A stretch of 64,000 nucleotides of DNA from Candidatus Bacteroides pullicola (GCA_019115825.1 DXCV01000046.1:35139-99138), one strand, 5' to 3'; positions 42,903 through 53,420 are shown, counted from the stretch's first letter. Notes: generated by a model from the sequence alone, not told the origin. Translations and numbers: made by a program.

Positions 42903-43520
42903 ATGGCAAAAATTATCTGGCAGGGGTTCACCCGCCGCATCGTCCCCGCCCCGCGCCAACCGCTCCCGGCTGATGCTCGGCCGCTGTTTATCCCCCGACG
43001 GCACTTCTGGCTGAAAGCCATCCTACTGGCTGCGCCTGTCTACCTCCCCGTATTGGCCTCGCTCTATCTGAAGAACTACCTGCTGCAAACCGACATGCGG
43101 GAAAAACCGTGGATACTGGCGGGCATGGCACTGGCTCTGCTGCTGGGGCCTCTGCACGAATGCCTGCACGCTTGGGCTTATCCCAAGGAAGCGACGGCGC
43201 ATATCGGCGTGCTCTACCGGCGGTGCCTGTTCTACATGGATTGCGGGGCACCCATCTGCCGGGAGCGGTATTTCGTGATGTGCCTGCTGCCGATGTTGCT
43301 CTGCCTCATCCCTTGGACGGTCTTTCTGCTTTGTCCCGCCGAAGCCAAGGCTTTGGCTTCGCTGTGCTGGGGATGCGCCATCATGTGCGCCGTAGGGCCT
43401 GCGCCGGACTACATGAACGCCCTCTGCGCCTGGCGGCAAGTGCCGCGCGGAGGTGTTTTGCAGGAAGGGGAAGACGGAGGGGATTACTGGTATGTCATCA
43501 CAACAAATCCTCAAAAATAA
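42903..43520 (+). CDS. DUF3267 family putative zincin membrane protein
   Basis: A 205-residue protein with about four membrane helices. GPLHECLHAWAY carries an HExxH-like HECLH motif inside a helix, and GPAPDYMNAL near the C terminus supplies the Asp typical of intramembrane-style metalloproteases of the DUF3267 family. The start at 42903 lies after the terminator; the earlier in-frame start at 42852 lies in the terminator loop and is rejected. No promoter consensus was noted. Function unknown. Confidence 0.75.
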   Translation: MAKIIWQGFTRRIVPAPRQPLPADARPLFIPRRHFWLKAILLAAPVYLPVLASLYLKNYLLQTDMREKPWILAGMALALLLGPLHECLHAWAYPKEATAHIGVLYRRCLFYMDCGAPICRERYFVMCLLPMLLCLIPWTVFLLCPAEAKALASLCWGCAIMCAVGPAPDYMNALCAWRQVPRGGVLQEGEDGGDYWYVITTNPQK

Positions 43521-43561
43521 AAACATCTTAGAAATCAGCATAACGCATCTGACAACAAATG

Positions 43562-43597
43562 AAATAGCCCCAACTTTTTTAGGAGTTGAGGCTATTG
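43562..43597. terminator. Bidirectional terminator between DUF3267 gene and guaA
   Basis: AAATAGCCCCAAC pairs with GTTGAGGCTATT across an 11-base loop rich in T; both genes converge here. Confidence 0.65.
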
Positions 43598-43622
43598 AAA
43601 ATAGGTCTAAAGACGTAGAATT

Positions 43623-45176
43623 TTACTCCCACTCAATCGTCGAAGGCGGCTTAGACGAGATGTCATACGCTACGCGGTTAACACCTTTCACCTTATTTAT
43701 AATGTCGTTAGACACCTTGGCCAGGAAGTCGTAGGGCAAGCGGGCCCAGTCGGCAGTCATGGCATCGGTGCTGGTGACGGCACGCAGGGCCACGGCACGC
43801 TCGTAGGTGCGCTCGTCGCCCATGACGCCCACGCTGCGGACGGGCAGGAGGATGACGCCGGCCTGCCATACCTGGTCGTAGAGGGACACTTCGCGTCCGT
43901 CGGCATCCTTCACCTTCCAGTCGCGCAGGCCCTGAATGAAGATGTCGTCGGCATCTTGCAGGATGCGCACCTTCTCCGGAGTGATGTCGCCCAGGATACG
44001 CACGGCCAAGCCCGGTCCCGGGAAAGGATGGCGGCCTATCAGGTGTTCGGGAATACCCAACTCGCGGCCCACGCGGCGAACCTCGTCCTTGAAGAGCCAC
44101 TTCAGCGGCTCGCAAAGTTGGAGGTTCATCTCCTTGGGCAGGCCGCCCACGTTATGATGGCTCTTGATAACCTTGCCCGTGATGTTCAGGCTCTCGATGC
44201 GGTCGGGATAGATGGTGCCCTGCGCCAGCCAGCGGGCGTCAGTAATCTTGCGCGCCTCGGCGTTGAACACTTCCACGAAGTCGCGGCCGATAATCTTGCG
44301 CTTCTGCTCGGGGTCGCTGACGCCTTCCAGGTCCTTGAAGAACTTCTCGCTGGCATCCACGCCGATGACGTTCAAACCCAAGCACTCGTAGTCGTGCATC
44401 ACGTTGTGGAACTCATTCTTGCGCAGCAGGCCGTGGTCCACGAAGATGCAGGTCAGGTTCTTGCCGATGGCGCGGTTCAGCAGCACGGCGGCCACGGACG
44501 AATCCACACCTCCGCTCAGGCCAAGGATGACGCGATCATTGCCAATCTGCTCCTTCAGCTCAGCCACGGTGGTATCCACGAACGAGGCGGAGCTCCACGT
44601 CTGGTGGCATCCACAAATATCCACAACGAAATTCTTCAGCATCAGCGTGCCGTCCACGCTATGGAACACCTCGGGATGGAACTGCACGCCCCACATCTGC
44701 TCGCCCTCCACCTGGTAGGCGGCGATGGCCACCTCGTCCGTCGAGGCGATGATGCGGAAGTTATCCGGGATGGCAGTGATGGTATCGCCATGGCTCATCC
44801 ACACCTGCGAGTGTCCACGCACGCCCTTCAGCAGGGGGTTATCGTGCTCGAAGCGGCCTAAGTTCGCACGTCCGTACTCGCGGCTGCCGGCGGGTTCCAC
44901 CTTGCCCCCGTTGGTATAGGCGATGAACTGCGCGCCATAGCAGATGCCCAAGATGGGCAACTTGCCGCGGATGTCGCCCAGGTCCACCTTGAAGGCCTCC
45001 TGGTCATACACCGAGAAGGGGCTTCCGGACAGGATGACGCCCTTCACGCTCCCGTCGCCGTGGGGGAACTTGTTGTAAGGCACGATTTCGCAATACACAT
45101 TCAGCTCGCGGATGCGGCGACCGATGAGCTGCGTGGTCTGCGAACCGAAGTCGAGAATGATAATCTTTTCCTCCAT
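43623..45176 (-). CDS. guaA: GMP synthase (glutamine-hydrolysing)
   Basis: A 517-residue enzyme converting XMP to GMP with glutamine and ATP. The N-terminal class I glutamine amidotransferase domain has the nucleophile in GICYGAQFI and the His-Glu pair in [11 protein letters not shown]. The ATP pyrophosphatase domain has the PP-loop [15 protein letters not shown]. The C-terminal dimerisation domain ends in [13 protein letters not shown], the family's near-invariant tail. Minus strand, monocistronic, with a -7 box TATCTTTG at 45213-45220 and two repeat arrays upstream. Confidence 0.98.
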   Translation of the reverse strand: MEEKIIILDFGSQTTQLIGRRIRELNVYCEIVPYNKFPHGDGSVKGVILSGSPFSVYDQEAFKVDLGDIRGKLPILGICYGAQFIAYTNGGKVEPAGSREYGRANLGRFEHDNPLLKGVRGHSQVWMSHGDTITAIPDNFRIIASTDEVAIAAYQVEGEQMWGVQFHPEVFHSVDGTLMLKNFVVDICGCHQTWSSASFVDTTVAELKEQIGNDRVILGLSGGVDSSVAAVLLNRAIGKNLTCIFVDHGLLRKNEFHNVMHDYECLGLNVIGVDASEKFFKDLEGVSDPEQKRKIIGRDFVEVFNAEARKITDARWLAQGTIYPDRIESLNITGKVIKSHHNVGGLPKEMNLQLCEPLKWLFKDEVRRVGRELGIPEHLIGRHPFPGPGLAVRILGDITPEKVRILQDADDIFIQGLRDWKVKDADGREVSLYDQVWQAGVILLPVRSVGVMGDERTYERAVALRAVTSTDAMTADWARLPYDFLAKVSNDIINKVKGVNRVAYDISSKPPSTIEWE

Positions 45177-45212
45177 ATCAATCAGTGATGGTTGTTATTC
45201 TGGTTATGGGTG

Positions 45213-45220
45213 CAAAGATA
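45213..45220 (-). promoter_or_regulatory. -7 box of guaA
   Basis: TATCTTTG on the minus strand, 36 bases before the guaA start. A TTTG at the right distance is not evident; array E begins 60 bases further upstream. Confidence 0.5.
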
Positions 45221-45282
45221 ATACAAAAAAACGATATACCCGCCCTCTCCGCGCAAACTTTGCTCAACCTCCGACCACGGGC

Positions 45283-45392
45283 GTACCGCGGAGCACGGGC
45301 CAAGGTACCGCGGAGCACGGGCCAAGGTACCGCGGAGCGCGGGCCAAAGTACCGCGAAGCAAAGGCCAAAGTACCGCAAAGCAAAGCCCCTG
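45283..45392. repeat. 22-bp tandem array E (5 units)
   Basis: Five exact 22-base units. Units 1 and 2 are identical (GTACCGCGGAGCACGG then GCCAAG). Unit 3 has one base change in the core, units 4 and 5 drift to GTACCGCaaAGCaaaG. The skeleton GTAC-N3-nnAGCAC-N8 is that of arrays A, B and D. It lies upstream of guaA, between it and array I. Confidence 0.95.
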
Positions 45393-45426
45393 ACTTCCTC
45401 CAAGAGAAAAACTCCCGGCTCCAAAC

Positions 45427-45531
45427 ATGTATGCAACATGTAGCAATATGTATACAACATGTATCATGAATGTTACGCAATGTATCATGAATGTTACGCA
45501 ATGCAGCATAAATGTTACGCGATGTTGCATT
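45427..45531. repeat. 21-bp array I with ATG words phased at about 10.5 bp
   Basis: Tandem units of 21 bases (ATGTATCATGAATGTTACGC appears twice). The word ATG[T/C] occurs at 45427, 45438, 45448, 45459, 45470, 45480, 45491, 45501, 45512 and 45522, that is at steps alternating 10 and 11. Thus each unit holds two half-units in helical register. A short run of AGCA-type words follows at about 45537-45570. Confidence 0.88.
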
Positions 45532-45645
45532 TATTCCACAAAGCAAAGCATAGCATAGCAAAGCAAAGAACCCTCCTCAAAGGTTCCCTGCTTTGGGGAG
45601 AGGAGGGACGGACCGGACGCCCGTCCCGAGGAAATGCGGAGGGGA

Positions 45646-46095
45646 TTATTTCTTTTCTTCCCGAACTTGCTCCTTCAGCAGGTCGCGGATTTCCGTCAGG
45701 AGCAATTCCTCCTTGCTGGGCGCGGGGGGAGCGGCAGGTGCAGCCGGTTTCTCCTTCTTGCGGTTCAGCCGGGAGAGCAGGCGCACGAAGAGAAAGACGG
45801 AGAAAGCGATGACGAGGAAATCGAACGTCACTTGGAGGAAGTTACCGTAGTTCAAGGTGACGGCGGCGGCCACCTCCTGCCCTTCCTCCACCACAGCAGG
45901 TTTCAGCACCCACTTCAGATCCGTGAAGTTCACCCCACCCACCAACAGGCCGATGGGCGGCATGATAACATCGGCCACCACCGACGAGACAATCTTGCCG
46001 AACGCGCCGCCGATAATCACACCGACAGCCATGTCAATCACGTTACCTTTCATGGCAAAAGCCTTGAAATCTTGCAGAAAAGTTGTTTTTCCCAT
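45646..46095 (-). CDS. mscL: Large-conductance mechanosensitive channel
   Basis: A 149-residue channel that opens at high membrane tension to release solutes in osmotic down-shock. The amphipathic N terminus ([20 protein letters not shown]) leads into the pore helix with the glycine-rich gate [14 protein letters not shown] and DVIMPPIG. The second helix is near 75-100, and the C-terminal EIRDLLKEQ helix forms the cytosolic bundle. Normal length. Confidence 0.97.
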   Translation of the reverse strand: MGKTTFLQDFKAFAMKGNVIDMAVGVIIGGAFGKIVSSVVADVIMPPIGLLVGGVNFTDLKWVLKPAVVEEGQEVAAAVTLNYGNFLQVTFDFLVIAFSVFLFVRLLSRLNRKKEKPAAPAAPPAPSKEELLLTEIRDLLKEQVREEKK

Positions 46096-46148
46096 GTTTT
46101 TTAATTTATTTAATCATCGAACAGAGCGCGAAATTAAAAAGAATTTCT

Positions 46149-46156
46149 TATTTTTG
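46149..46156 (+). promoter_or_regulatory. -7 box of gap
   Basis: TATTTTTG, giving a leader of about 75 bases, AT-rich near the start codon. No clear TTTG further upstream. Confidence 0.5.
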
Positions 46157-46217
46157 CAGCGCAAACGGAGAAGAAAAGCTTCTTCCGCTGGAAATGACTG
46201 AATTTCAAACATTATAA

Positions 46218-47249
<1,032 letters not shown>

Positions 47250-47271
47250 TTGATTGTTAGGAAATAATAAA

Positions 47272-47306
47272 AAAGGGCGGCTTCCGTTGAAGTCGTCCTT
47301 TTTTTG
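47272..47306 (+). terminator. Terminator of gap
   Basis: AAGGGCGGCTTC pairs with GAAGTCGTCCTT (one G-U and one mismatch at the centre) across CGTT, followed by seven T. Confidence 0.85.
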
Positions 47307-47314
47307 TATCTTTG
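47307..47314 (+). promoter_or_regulatory. -7 box of the M3-peptidase operon
   Basis: TATCTTTG abutting the gap terminator, 32 bases before the start codon at 47347. Confidence 0.55.
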
Positions 47315-47346
47315 TGGGCTAAAACGGATAAAGACAACAGATTGAT

Positions 47347-49416
47347 ATGACAGATACATTGGCACAGAACCCTTTCCTGCAACCCTTCGGCACGCCGCAC
47401 GGCACCGTGCCCTTCGACCGCATCCGCACGGAGCACTTCGAGCCTGCCGTGCGCGAAGGCATACGCCGCCAGTTGGCCGAGATTGACGCCATCACCGCCA
47501 ATTCGGACGAGCCTACCTTCGCCAACACCATCGAGGCATACGAACGTTCGGGCCGCCTGCTCTCCATCGTCAGCAACGTCTTCGGCAACCTGCACAGCGC
47601 AGAGACTAACGACGAGCTGGATCGCCTGGCCGAAACATTGATGCCCCTGCTGAGCGAGCACAGCAACAACATCAGCCTGAACCCACAACTGTTCGAGCGC
47701 GTGAAATACGTCCACGAACATACAGACCGCACGAGCCTCACCCCCGAACAGCAAACACTCCTGGAAGAGACCTACCGCGGCTTCGTGCGCAACGGTGCAG
47801 ACCTGCAAGGCGAAGCCCGCGACCGCTACCGCGCCCTCTGCCAGGAACTGAGCCTGCTGACCTTGAAATTCAGCGAGAACAACCTGAAGGAGACCAACGA
47901 CTACCAACTGGTGCTGACCGACCCGGCACAACTGGCCGGACTGCCCGACAGCGCCGTAGAAGCCGCCGCCGAGACCGCCCGCGAGAAAGGTGTCGAAGGC
48001 TGGGTCTTCACCCTGCAAGCCCCCAGCTACGTGCCCTTCATGAAGTATGCCGACTGCCGAGACCTGCGCCACAAGCTCTACTTGGCCTACAACACCAAGT
48101 GCATGCACGCCAATGACCGCAACAACTTGGAAATTGTCCGCCGGATAGCCAATGCCCATCTGGAACTGGCCCGTCTGCTGGGCTATAAGTGCTATGCAGA
48201 CTACAACCTGGAGGAGCACATGGCACAGGACACCGCCCACGTCTACCAACTGCTGGAGCAGTTGCTGGAAGCCTACACACCCACCGCACGGCAAGAGGTG
48301 GCCGAAGTCGAAGCCTTAGCCCGCGAGACCGAGGGCGCGGACTTCCGGCTGATGCCTTGGGACTGGAGCTATTATTCACAGAAACTGAAAGACAAGAAAT
48401 ACCGCATTGACGACGAACAGTTGCGCCCCTACTTCGAACTGGACCGCGTGAAGGAAGGCATCTTCGGCTTGGCCAACAAGCTGTACGGCTTGACCTTCCG
48501 CAAGAACCCGGACATACCTGTCTACCATAAGGACGTGGATGCCTACGAGGTGTTCGACCGCGACGGCTCCTACTTGGCCGTGCTCTACGCCGACTTCCAT
48601 CCTCGCGCGGGCAAACGCTCCGGTGCCTGGATGACTTCCTACAAAGGCCAATGGAAAGACCCGCAGACGGGCGAAGACAGCCGTCCGCATGTGTCCATCG
48701 TCATGAACTTCACCAAGCCCACACAGGACAAACCCGCCCTGCTGACCTTCGGCGAGGTAGAGACCTTCCTGCATGAATTCGGCCACAGCCTGCACGGCAT
48801 GCTGGCCCGCAGCACTTACGAGAGCCTAAGTGGCACCAACGTCTACTGGGACTTCGTGGAACTGCCCTCGCAATTCATGGAGAACTTTGCCGTACAGAAG
48901 GACTTCCTCCATACCTTTGCCCGCCACTACCAGACAAGCGAACTGATACCCGACGAGTTGGTGCAGCGCATCGTGAATTCGGCAAACTTCAACGCAGCTT
49001 ATGCCTGTCTGCGCCAGATCAGCTTCGGCTTGCTGGACATGGCGTGGTACACCCGCACCGAGCCGTTTGAGGGCGATGTGGAACAGTACGAGCGGCAGGC
49101 CTGGGCGCGGGCACAAGTTCTTCCTGAAGTACCGGGCACATGCATGAGCGTGCAGTTCAGCCACATCTTCGCCGGCGGGTATTCGGCCGGATACTACAGC
49201 TACAAGTGGGCCGAGGTGCTGGACGCCGACGCCTTCGCACTGTTCAAGGAGCGGGGCATCTTCAATCCCGATGTGGCCGAATCCTTCCGCCACAATATCC
49301 TGGAGAAAGGCGGGACGGAACATCCCATGACACTCTACAAACGTTTCCGCGGGCAGGAACCCACCATAGACGCCCTGCTCATCCGGAACGGAATCAACAA
49401 ACTAAAAGGACAATAA
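47347..49416 (+). CDS. M3 family metallopeptidase (oligopeptidase A / peptidyl-dipeptidase type)
   Basis: A 689-residue zinc peptidase. The thimet-type motif is FLHEFGHSLHGM (HExxH, near residue 477), with the third ligand in the following SGTNVYWDFVELPSQ (Glu). No signal peptide is visible, so it acts in the cytosol on short peptides. Dcp versus PrlC-type specificity is not clear from sequence. First gene of a run of five closely spaced genes to 52611. Confidence 0.94.
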   Translation: MTDTLAQNPFLQPFGTPHGTVPFDRIRTEHFEPAVREGIRRQLAEIDAITANSDEPTFANTIEAYERSGRLLSIVSNVFGNLHSAETNDELDRLAETLMPLLSEHSNNISLNPQLFERVKYVHEHTDRTSLTPEQQTLLEETYRGFVRNGADLQGEARDRYRALCQELSLLTLKFSENNLKETNDYQLVLTDPAQLAGLPDSAVEAAAETAREKGVEGWVFTLQAPSYVPFMKYADCRDLRHKLYLAYNTKCMHANDRNNLEIVRRIANAHLELARLLGYKCYADYNLEEHMAQDTAHVYQLLEQLLEAYTPTARQEVAEVEALARETEGADFRLMPWDWSYYSQKLKDKKYRIDDEQLRPYFELDRVKEGIFGLANKLYGLTFRKNPDIPVYHKDVDAYEVFDRDGSYLAVLYADFHPRAGKRSGAWMTSYKGQWKDPQTGEDSRPHVSIVMNFTKPTQDKPALLTFGEVETFLHEFGHSLHGMLARSTYESLSGTNVYWDFVELPSQFMENFAVQKDFLHTFARHYQTSELIPDELVQRIVNSANFNAAYACLRQISFGLLDMAWYTRTEPFEGDVEQYERQAWARAQVLPEVPGTCMSVQFSHIFAGGYSAGYYSYKWAEVLDADAFALFKERGIFNPDVAESFRHNILEKGGTEHPMTLYKRFRGQEPTIDALLIRNGINKLKGQ

Positions 49417-49420
49417 CGCA

Positions 49421-49924
49421 ATGAAAATGAATACGAAACTGACCTTCCTGCTGATGCTCATCCTGCTCCCTCTGCTTGGAGGCTGTGACGAGGAAGACGA
49501 TGTGATGGAAATCTTCACGGGAAAAACATGGAAACTGACCTACATCGCGTTGGAGGGACAACACCAGATGTTCAACTTCTGGAACAACGACACGAATGCC
49601 GCCAAACGCAGTATGCAACTACTGGAGCAAGAAAGCTCCTTCACCGTTGAGTTCAACGGCAGTGAACTGACCGAATACGTAGGCGGCGACTTCAAGGCAT
49701 TGGCCGTCAACTGTTCACTGGAAGGGAATTGGGCGGCAAACGGCGCATCGCGAGAACTGCGCCTGATCGACATCCGCACCTCCGGAAACGACACGGACGT
49801 CTTGGCTCGCGCCTTCCGGACAGGATTGACGAACGCCATCCGTTACAGTGGCGACAGTCAGAACCTCTACATCTACTACGAAGACGGACAGACCACCAAA
49901 TACATGGCCTTCCACATCAAATAA
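49421..49924 (+). CDS. Lipoprotein of unknown function (DUF4847-like)
   Basis: A 167-residue predicted lipoprotein (lipobox LGGC, Cys22) followed by an acidic linker and a compact beta-rich domain: GKTWKLTYIALEG, SFTVEFNGSEL, RYSGDSQNLYIYYEDGQ. It resembles the Bacteroidales DUF4847 family, assigned from memory of the pattern and not certain. Four bases after the M3 gene. Confidence 0.7.
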   Translation: MKMNTKLTFLLMLILLPLLGGCDEEDDVMEIFTGKTWKLTYIALEGQHQMFNFWNNDTNAAKRSMQLLEQESSFTVEFNGSELTEYVGGDFKALAVNCSLEGNWAANGASRELRLIDIRTSGNDTDVLARAFRTGLTNAIRYSGDSQNLYIYYEDGQTTKYMAFHIK

Positions 49925-49940
49925 TCAAGTAAATGAGAAT

Positions 49941-50381
49941 ATGGACAACGAATCGATAAAAGCCAAACAAGAAGCTCTGGACAAGCGTTACATACGCATG
50001 GCGGGCATCTGGGCCGAAAACTCCTATTGCAAACGCCGCCAAGTAGGTGCCCTCATCGTCAAGGACAAAATGATTATCTCTGACGGCTACAACGGAACAC
50101 CCTCCGGCTTCGAGAATATCTGCGAGGACGAACACAACCTGACCAAGCCCTACGTGCTGCACGCCGAGGCCAACGCCATCACCAAAATAGCCCGCTCCAA
50201 CAACAGCAGCGATGGCGCCACGATGTATGTCACCGCCTCACCCTGCATCGAGTGTGCCAAACTCATCATCCAGGCAGGCATCAAGCGGGTGGTCTATTCC
50301 GAGAAATACCGGCTGGAGGATGGCGTCGAGTTGCTGAAACGTGCCGGCATTGAGGTTGTCTACCTGCCCGCGGGCGAATAA
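49941..50381 (+). CDS. dCMP deaminase family protein (ComEB-like)
   Basis: A 146-residue zinc deaminase. Zinc and proton-shuttle motif HAEANAI (near 74) and TASPCIECAKL (near 98) are both present. CKRRQVGALIVKDKMIISDGYNG is the usual N-terminal block of deoxycytidylate deaminases, which supply dUMP for thymidylate synthesis. The start at 49941 is the first in-frame ATG outside the upstream gene. An out-of-frame ATG at 49933 is not used. Confidence 0.92.
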   Translation: MDNESIKAKQEALDKRYIRMAGIWAENSYCKRRQVGALIVKDKMIISDGYNGTPSGFENICEDEHNLTKPYVLHAEANAITKIARSNNSSDGATMYVTASPCIECAKLIIQAGIKRVVYSEKYRLEDGVELLKRAGIEVVYLPAGE

Positions 50382-50411
50382 TCATCAAACCATAAACAAC
50401 ACATTAACTAT

Positions 50412-52145
50412 ATGAGCAACAAGAATACATTCCGCTTTACCCCGCTGGTCATCGCCGTCAGCGTAGTGTTGGGCATACTCATTGGGACATTCTACGCCAA
50501 GCACTATGGGGGCAACAAGCTGGGCATCATCAATGCCTCGTCCAACAAGCTGAACGCACTGCTGCACGTCATCGAGAACCAATACGTGGACACTGTAGAC
50601 ATGACGGAACTGGTGGAGAACACCATGCCGCAGATATTGGCCGAACTGGACCCCCACTCCACGTACATCCCCGCCAAGGACCTGCAAGAAGTCAACTCTG
50701 AGCTGGAGGGCAGCTTCAGCGGCGTAGGCATACAGTTCACCATTCTGCAAGACACCATTCACGTCAACAGCATCGTGCCCGGCGGCCCTGCAGAAAAGGT
50801 GGGCATGCTGGCCGGCGACCGCATCGTAACCGTGGACGACAGCCTCTTCGTGGGCAAGGACCTGACCAACGAACGTGCCCTGCGCACCCTGAAGGGTCCC
50901 AAGGGCAGTGAAGTCCGGCTGGGCGTGAAGCGTGCCACGGAGAAGGAACTGCTGCACTTCACCATCGTGCGCGGCGACATCCCGCAGAACACCATAGACG
51001 CCGCCTACATGCTAAGCGATGACTACGGCTATATACAGGTCAGCAAATTCGGCCGCACCACGCATGTGGAGCTGCTGAGCGCCATCGCCCAACTGAACCA
51101 CAAAGGCTGCAAGGGCCTCATCATCGACCTGCGAGACAACACGGGCGGCTACATGGACGCCTCCACCCGCATGGTGAACGAGTTCCTGCCCGCCAACCAA
51201 TTGATTGTCTACGCCGAAGGACGCAAATATCCCCGCTGGGAAGACTATGCCGACGGCACGGGCAGTTGCCAACAGATGCCGCTGGTGGTGCTCATCAACG
51301 AAGGCTCGGCTTCGGCCAGTGAAATTTTTGCCGGCGCCATCCAGGACAACGACCGAGGCACCATCATCGGCCGCCGCTCGTTTGGCAAAGGACTGGTGCA
51401 GCAACCTATCGACTTCAGCGACGGGTCGGGCATCCGGCTGACCATAGCCCGCTACTACACTCCTTCGGGACGCTGCATCCAACGCCCGTATGACAGCGGC
51501 GACAACATGGCCTACGAAATGGACTGGATTCACCGCTACGAGCACGGCGAGTTTTTCTCGGAAGACAGTATCAAGCTGAACAAGGACGAACAGTTCTTCA
51601 CCAGCTTGGGACGTCCTGTCTACGCCGGAGGAGGCATCATGCCGGACATCTTCGTGCCGCAGGACACCACAGGCATATCGTCCTGGCTCATCGAGGTGAA
51701 CAACAAAGGCATCATCCTGCAATACAGCTTTGAGTACACGGACAAGAACCGCGCCAAGCTGGCCGAATACACCACGCAGGAAGACCTGCACGCCTACTTG
51801 GCGAAGCAAAACCTGGTGCAACAGTTCGTGCGCTATGCCGACAAGAAAGGTGTGAAACGGCGCAACCTGCTGATACAGAAGTCGCGCAAGCTGTTGGAAC
51901 GCAACCTCTACGCCTCTATCATCTACAATATGCTGGGCCGAGAGGAATACATCCGCTACATCAACCAGGACGATGCTACGGTACAAAAAGCCTTAGAGGT
52001 GCTGGAGAAGGGCGAAGCCTTCCCCCAAGCACCCGAACCCCAAACGGAGGAGAACGATGCTGACAAAGACCGAATTGCGCAAGGAGATTGCCCGACGGAA
52101 GACCCTTCACAAATCTTCCGCCTGGCGCATGCAACAAGCTGCTGA
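50412..52145 (+). CDS. S41 family C-terminal processing peptidase
   Basis: A 577-residue exported protease with an N-terminal signal anchor (FTPLVIAVSVVLGILIG), a PDZ domain (about 85-170, from EGSFSGVGIQFTIL), and the serine-lysine dyad: Ser in NEGSASASEIFAGA (near 300) and Lys in FGKGLVQQ (near 325). The C-terminal about 30 residues overlap the start of the 5-FTHF cyclo-ligase gene by 89 bases in another frame and have no family character (DKDRIAQGDCPTEDPSQ), suggesting that an earlier stop was lost. Confidence 0.93.
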   Translation: MSNKNTFRFTPLVIAVSVVLGILIGTFYAKHYGGNKLGIINASSNKLNALLHVIENQYVDTVDMTELVENTMPQILAELDPHSTYIPAKDLQEVNSELEGSFSGVGIQFTILQDTIHVNSIVPGGPAEKVGMLAGDRIVTVDDSLFVGKDLTNERALRTLKGPKGSEVRLGVKRATEKELLHFTIVRGDIPQNTIDAAYMLSDDYGYIQVSKFGRTTHVELLSAIAQLNHKGCKGLIIDLRDNTGGYMDASTRMVNEFLPANQLIVYAEGRKYPRWEDYADGTGSCQQMPLVVLINEGSASASEIFAGAIQDNDRGTIIGRRSFGKGLVQQPIDFSDGSGIRLTIARYYTPSGRCIQRPYDSGDNMAYEMDWIHRYEHGEFFSEDSIKLNKDEQFFTSLGRPVYAGGGIMPDIFVPQDTTGISSWLIEVNNKGIILQYSFEYTDKNRAKLAEYTTQEDLHAYLAKQNLVQQFVRYADKKGVKRRNLLIQKSRKLLERNLYASIIYNMLGREEYIRYINQDDATVQKALEVLEKGEAFPQAPEPQTEENDADKDRIAQGDCPTEDPSQIFRLAHATSC

Positions 52146-52611
52146 CCTACTAAGCGCCCTCGAAGCACATCCGCGGTGGCAGGCGGCACACACCGTGCTG
52201 CTCTACCACTCGCTGCCGGACGAAGTGGATACGCACGCCTTCATCCGCCGCTGGAGCGCACAGAAACGCATCTTGCTGCCCGTGGTCAAAGGCGACGACC
52301 TGGAGTTGAGGCTCTACACCGGTGACGACCGCCTGACGGAAGGAGCCTTCCACATCGATGAACCTACGGGGACGGCCTTCACCGACTATGCCGCGATAGA
52401 CCTGGCTGTCATCCCCGGTGTGGCCTTCGACCGCCGGGGCAATCGCCTGGGACGCGGAAAGGGGTATTACGACCGCCTGCTACCCCGCATCCCCACAGCT
52501 TACAAACTGGGACTCTGTTTTCCTTTCCAAGTATTGGACCAAATACCTGCGGAGGCACACGACATCCCGATGGACGAAGTGCTGACCGCAGTTTCAAGCA
52601 TCAACGAATAA
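52057..52611 (+). CDS. 5-formyltetrahydrofolate cyclo-ligase
   Basis: A 184-residue enzyme recycling 5-formyl-THF to 5,10-methenyl-THF with ATP. The N-terminal TKTELRKEIARRK and the C-terminal AVIPGVAFDRRGNRLGRGKG with YYDRLL are diagnostic. Its start lies 89 bases inside the S41 gene. The ATG at 52057 gives the normal N terminus and the only good block, so the overlap is genuine. Confidence 0.93.
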   Translation: MLTKTELRKEIARRKTLHKSSAWRMQQAADLLSALEAHPRWQAAHTVLLYHSLPDEVDTHAFIRRWSAQKRILLPVVKGDDLELRLYTGDDRLTEGAFHIDEPTGTAFTDYAAIDLAVIPGVAFDRRGNRLGRGKGYYDRLLPRIPTAYKLGLCFPFQVLDQIPAEAHDIPMDEVLTAVSSINE

Positions 52612-52618
52612 AAACTAC

Positions 52619-53413
52619 ATGACAATGAAAACCAACTACCACACCCATACCACACGCTGCATGCACGCCGTAGGCACAGACGAGGCTTACGTGAAAAGCG
52701 CTCTCAAAGGCGGATACCAAGTGTTGGGATTCGCCGAACATACCCCTTGGAAATACCGCACGGACTACGTGGCGGACATGCGTATGTTGCCCGACCAACT
52801 GCCGGGTTATGTGGAGAGCCTCCGGGCCCTGCGCGAAAAATACCAAGGACAGATAGATATCCGAATCGGCCTGGAATGTGAATATTTTCCCGAATACATG
52901 CACTGGCTGAAGGAGCAAATCAAGTTATACAAGCTGGACTACATCATCTTTGGCAACCACTTCTATCACACGGACGAGAAGTTCCCCTACTTCGGCCACC
53001 ACTGCGACTCGCGCGACATGCTGGACCTCTATGAAGAAAGCGCCATCGAAGGCATGGAGACAGGCTTGTACTGCTGCCTGGCCCACCCGGATCTCTTTAT
53101 GCGCTCCTATCCCCGATGGGACCACCACTGCACCCTCATCAGCCGCCACATCTGCCGCACGGCCGCACGGCTGAATGTGCCTTTGGAATACAACATCGGC
53201 TACCTGGCCTACAACGAGGCGCACGGCCTGCTGACCTATCCACACCCCGACTTCTGGCGCATCGCGGCCAACGAAGGCTGCACGGCCATCATCGGACTGG
53301 ATGCACACAACAACGCCGATCTGGAAACCACGACATACTATGACCGAGCCGTTCAAGCCCTGAAAGAACTCAAGATAAAGGTTACAGACACACTGAAGAT
53401 GAACCAGTGGTAA
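52619..53413 (+). CDS. PHP-domain histidinol-phosphatase family protein
   Basis: A 264-residue metal-dependent phosphatase of the PHP superfamily, HisK type. Metal-binding motifs in order: NYHTHTTRCMHA, GFAEHTPWKY, EYFPEYMHW, FGNHFYH, CLAHPDLFMRS and GLDAHNNAD. HisK (histidinol-phosphate phosphatase) is likely, although Bacteroidales also use related PHP phosphoesterases for other substrates. It follows the cyclo-ligase by 7 bases; an alternative start is Met3 (52625). Confidence 0.85.
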   Translation: MTMKTNYHTHTTRCMHAVGTDEAYVKSALKGGYQVLGFAEHTPWKYRTDYVADMRMLPDQLPGYVESLRALREKYQGQIDIRIGLECEYFPEYMHWLKEQIKLYKLDYIIFGNHFYHTDEKFPYFGHHCDSRDMLDLYEESAIEGMETGLYCCLAHPDLFMRSYPRWDHHCTLISRHICRTAARLNVPLEYNIGYLAYNEAHGLLTYPHPDFWRIAANEGCTAIIGLDAHNNADLETTTYYDRAVQALKELKIKVTDTLKMNQW

Positions 53414-53420
53414 GACAGCC

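Noticed and set aside
45283..45531. CRISPR array
   Set aside because: Units are directly adjacent with no unique spacers, units drift gradually, and no cas genes are in the window.
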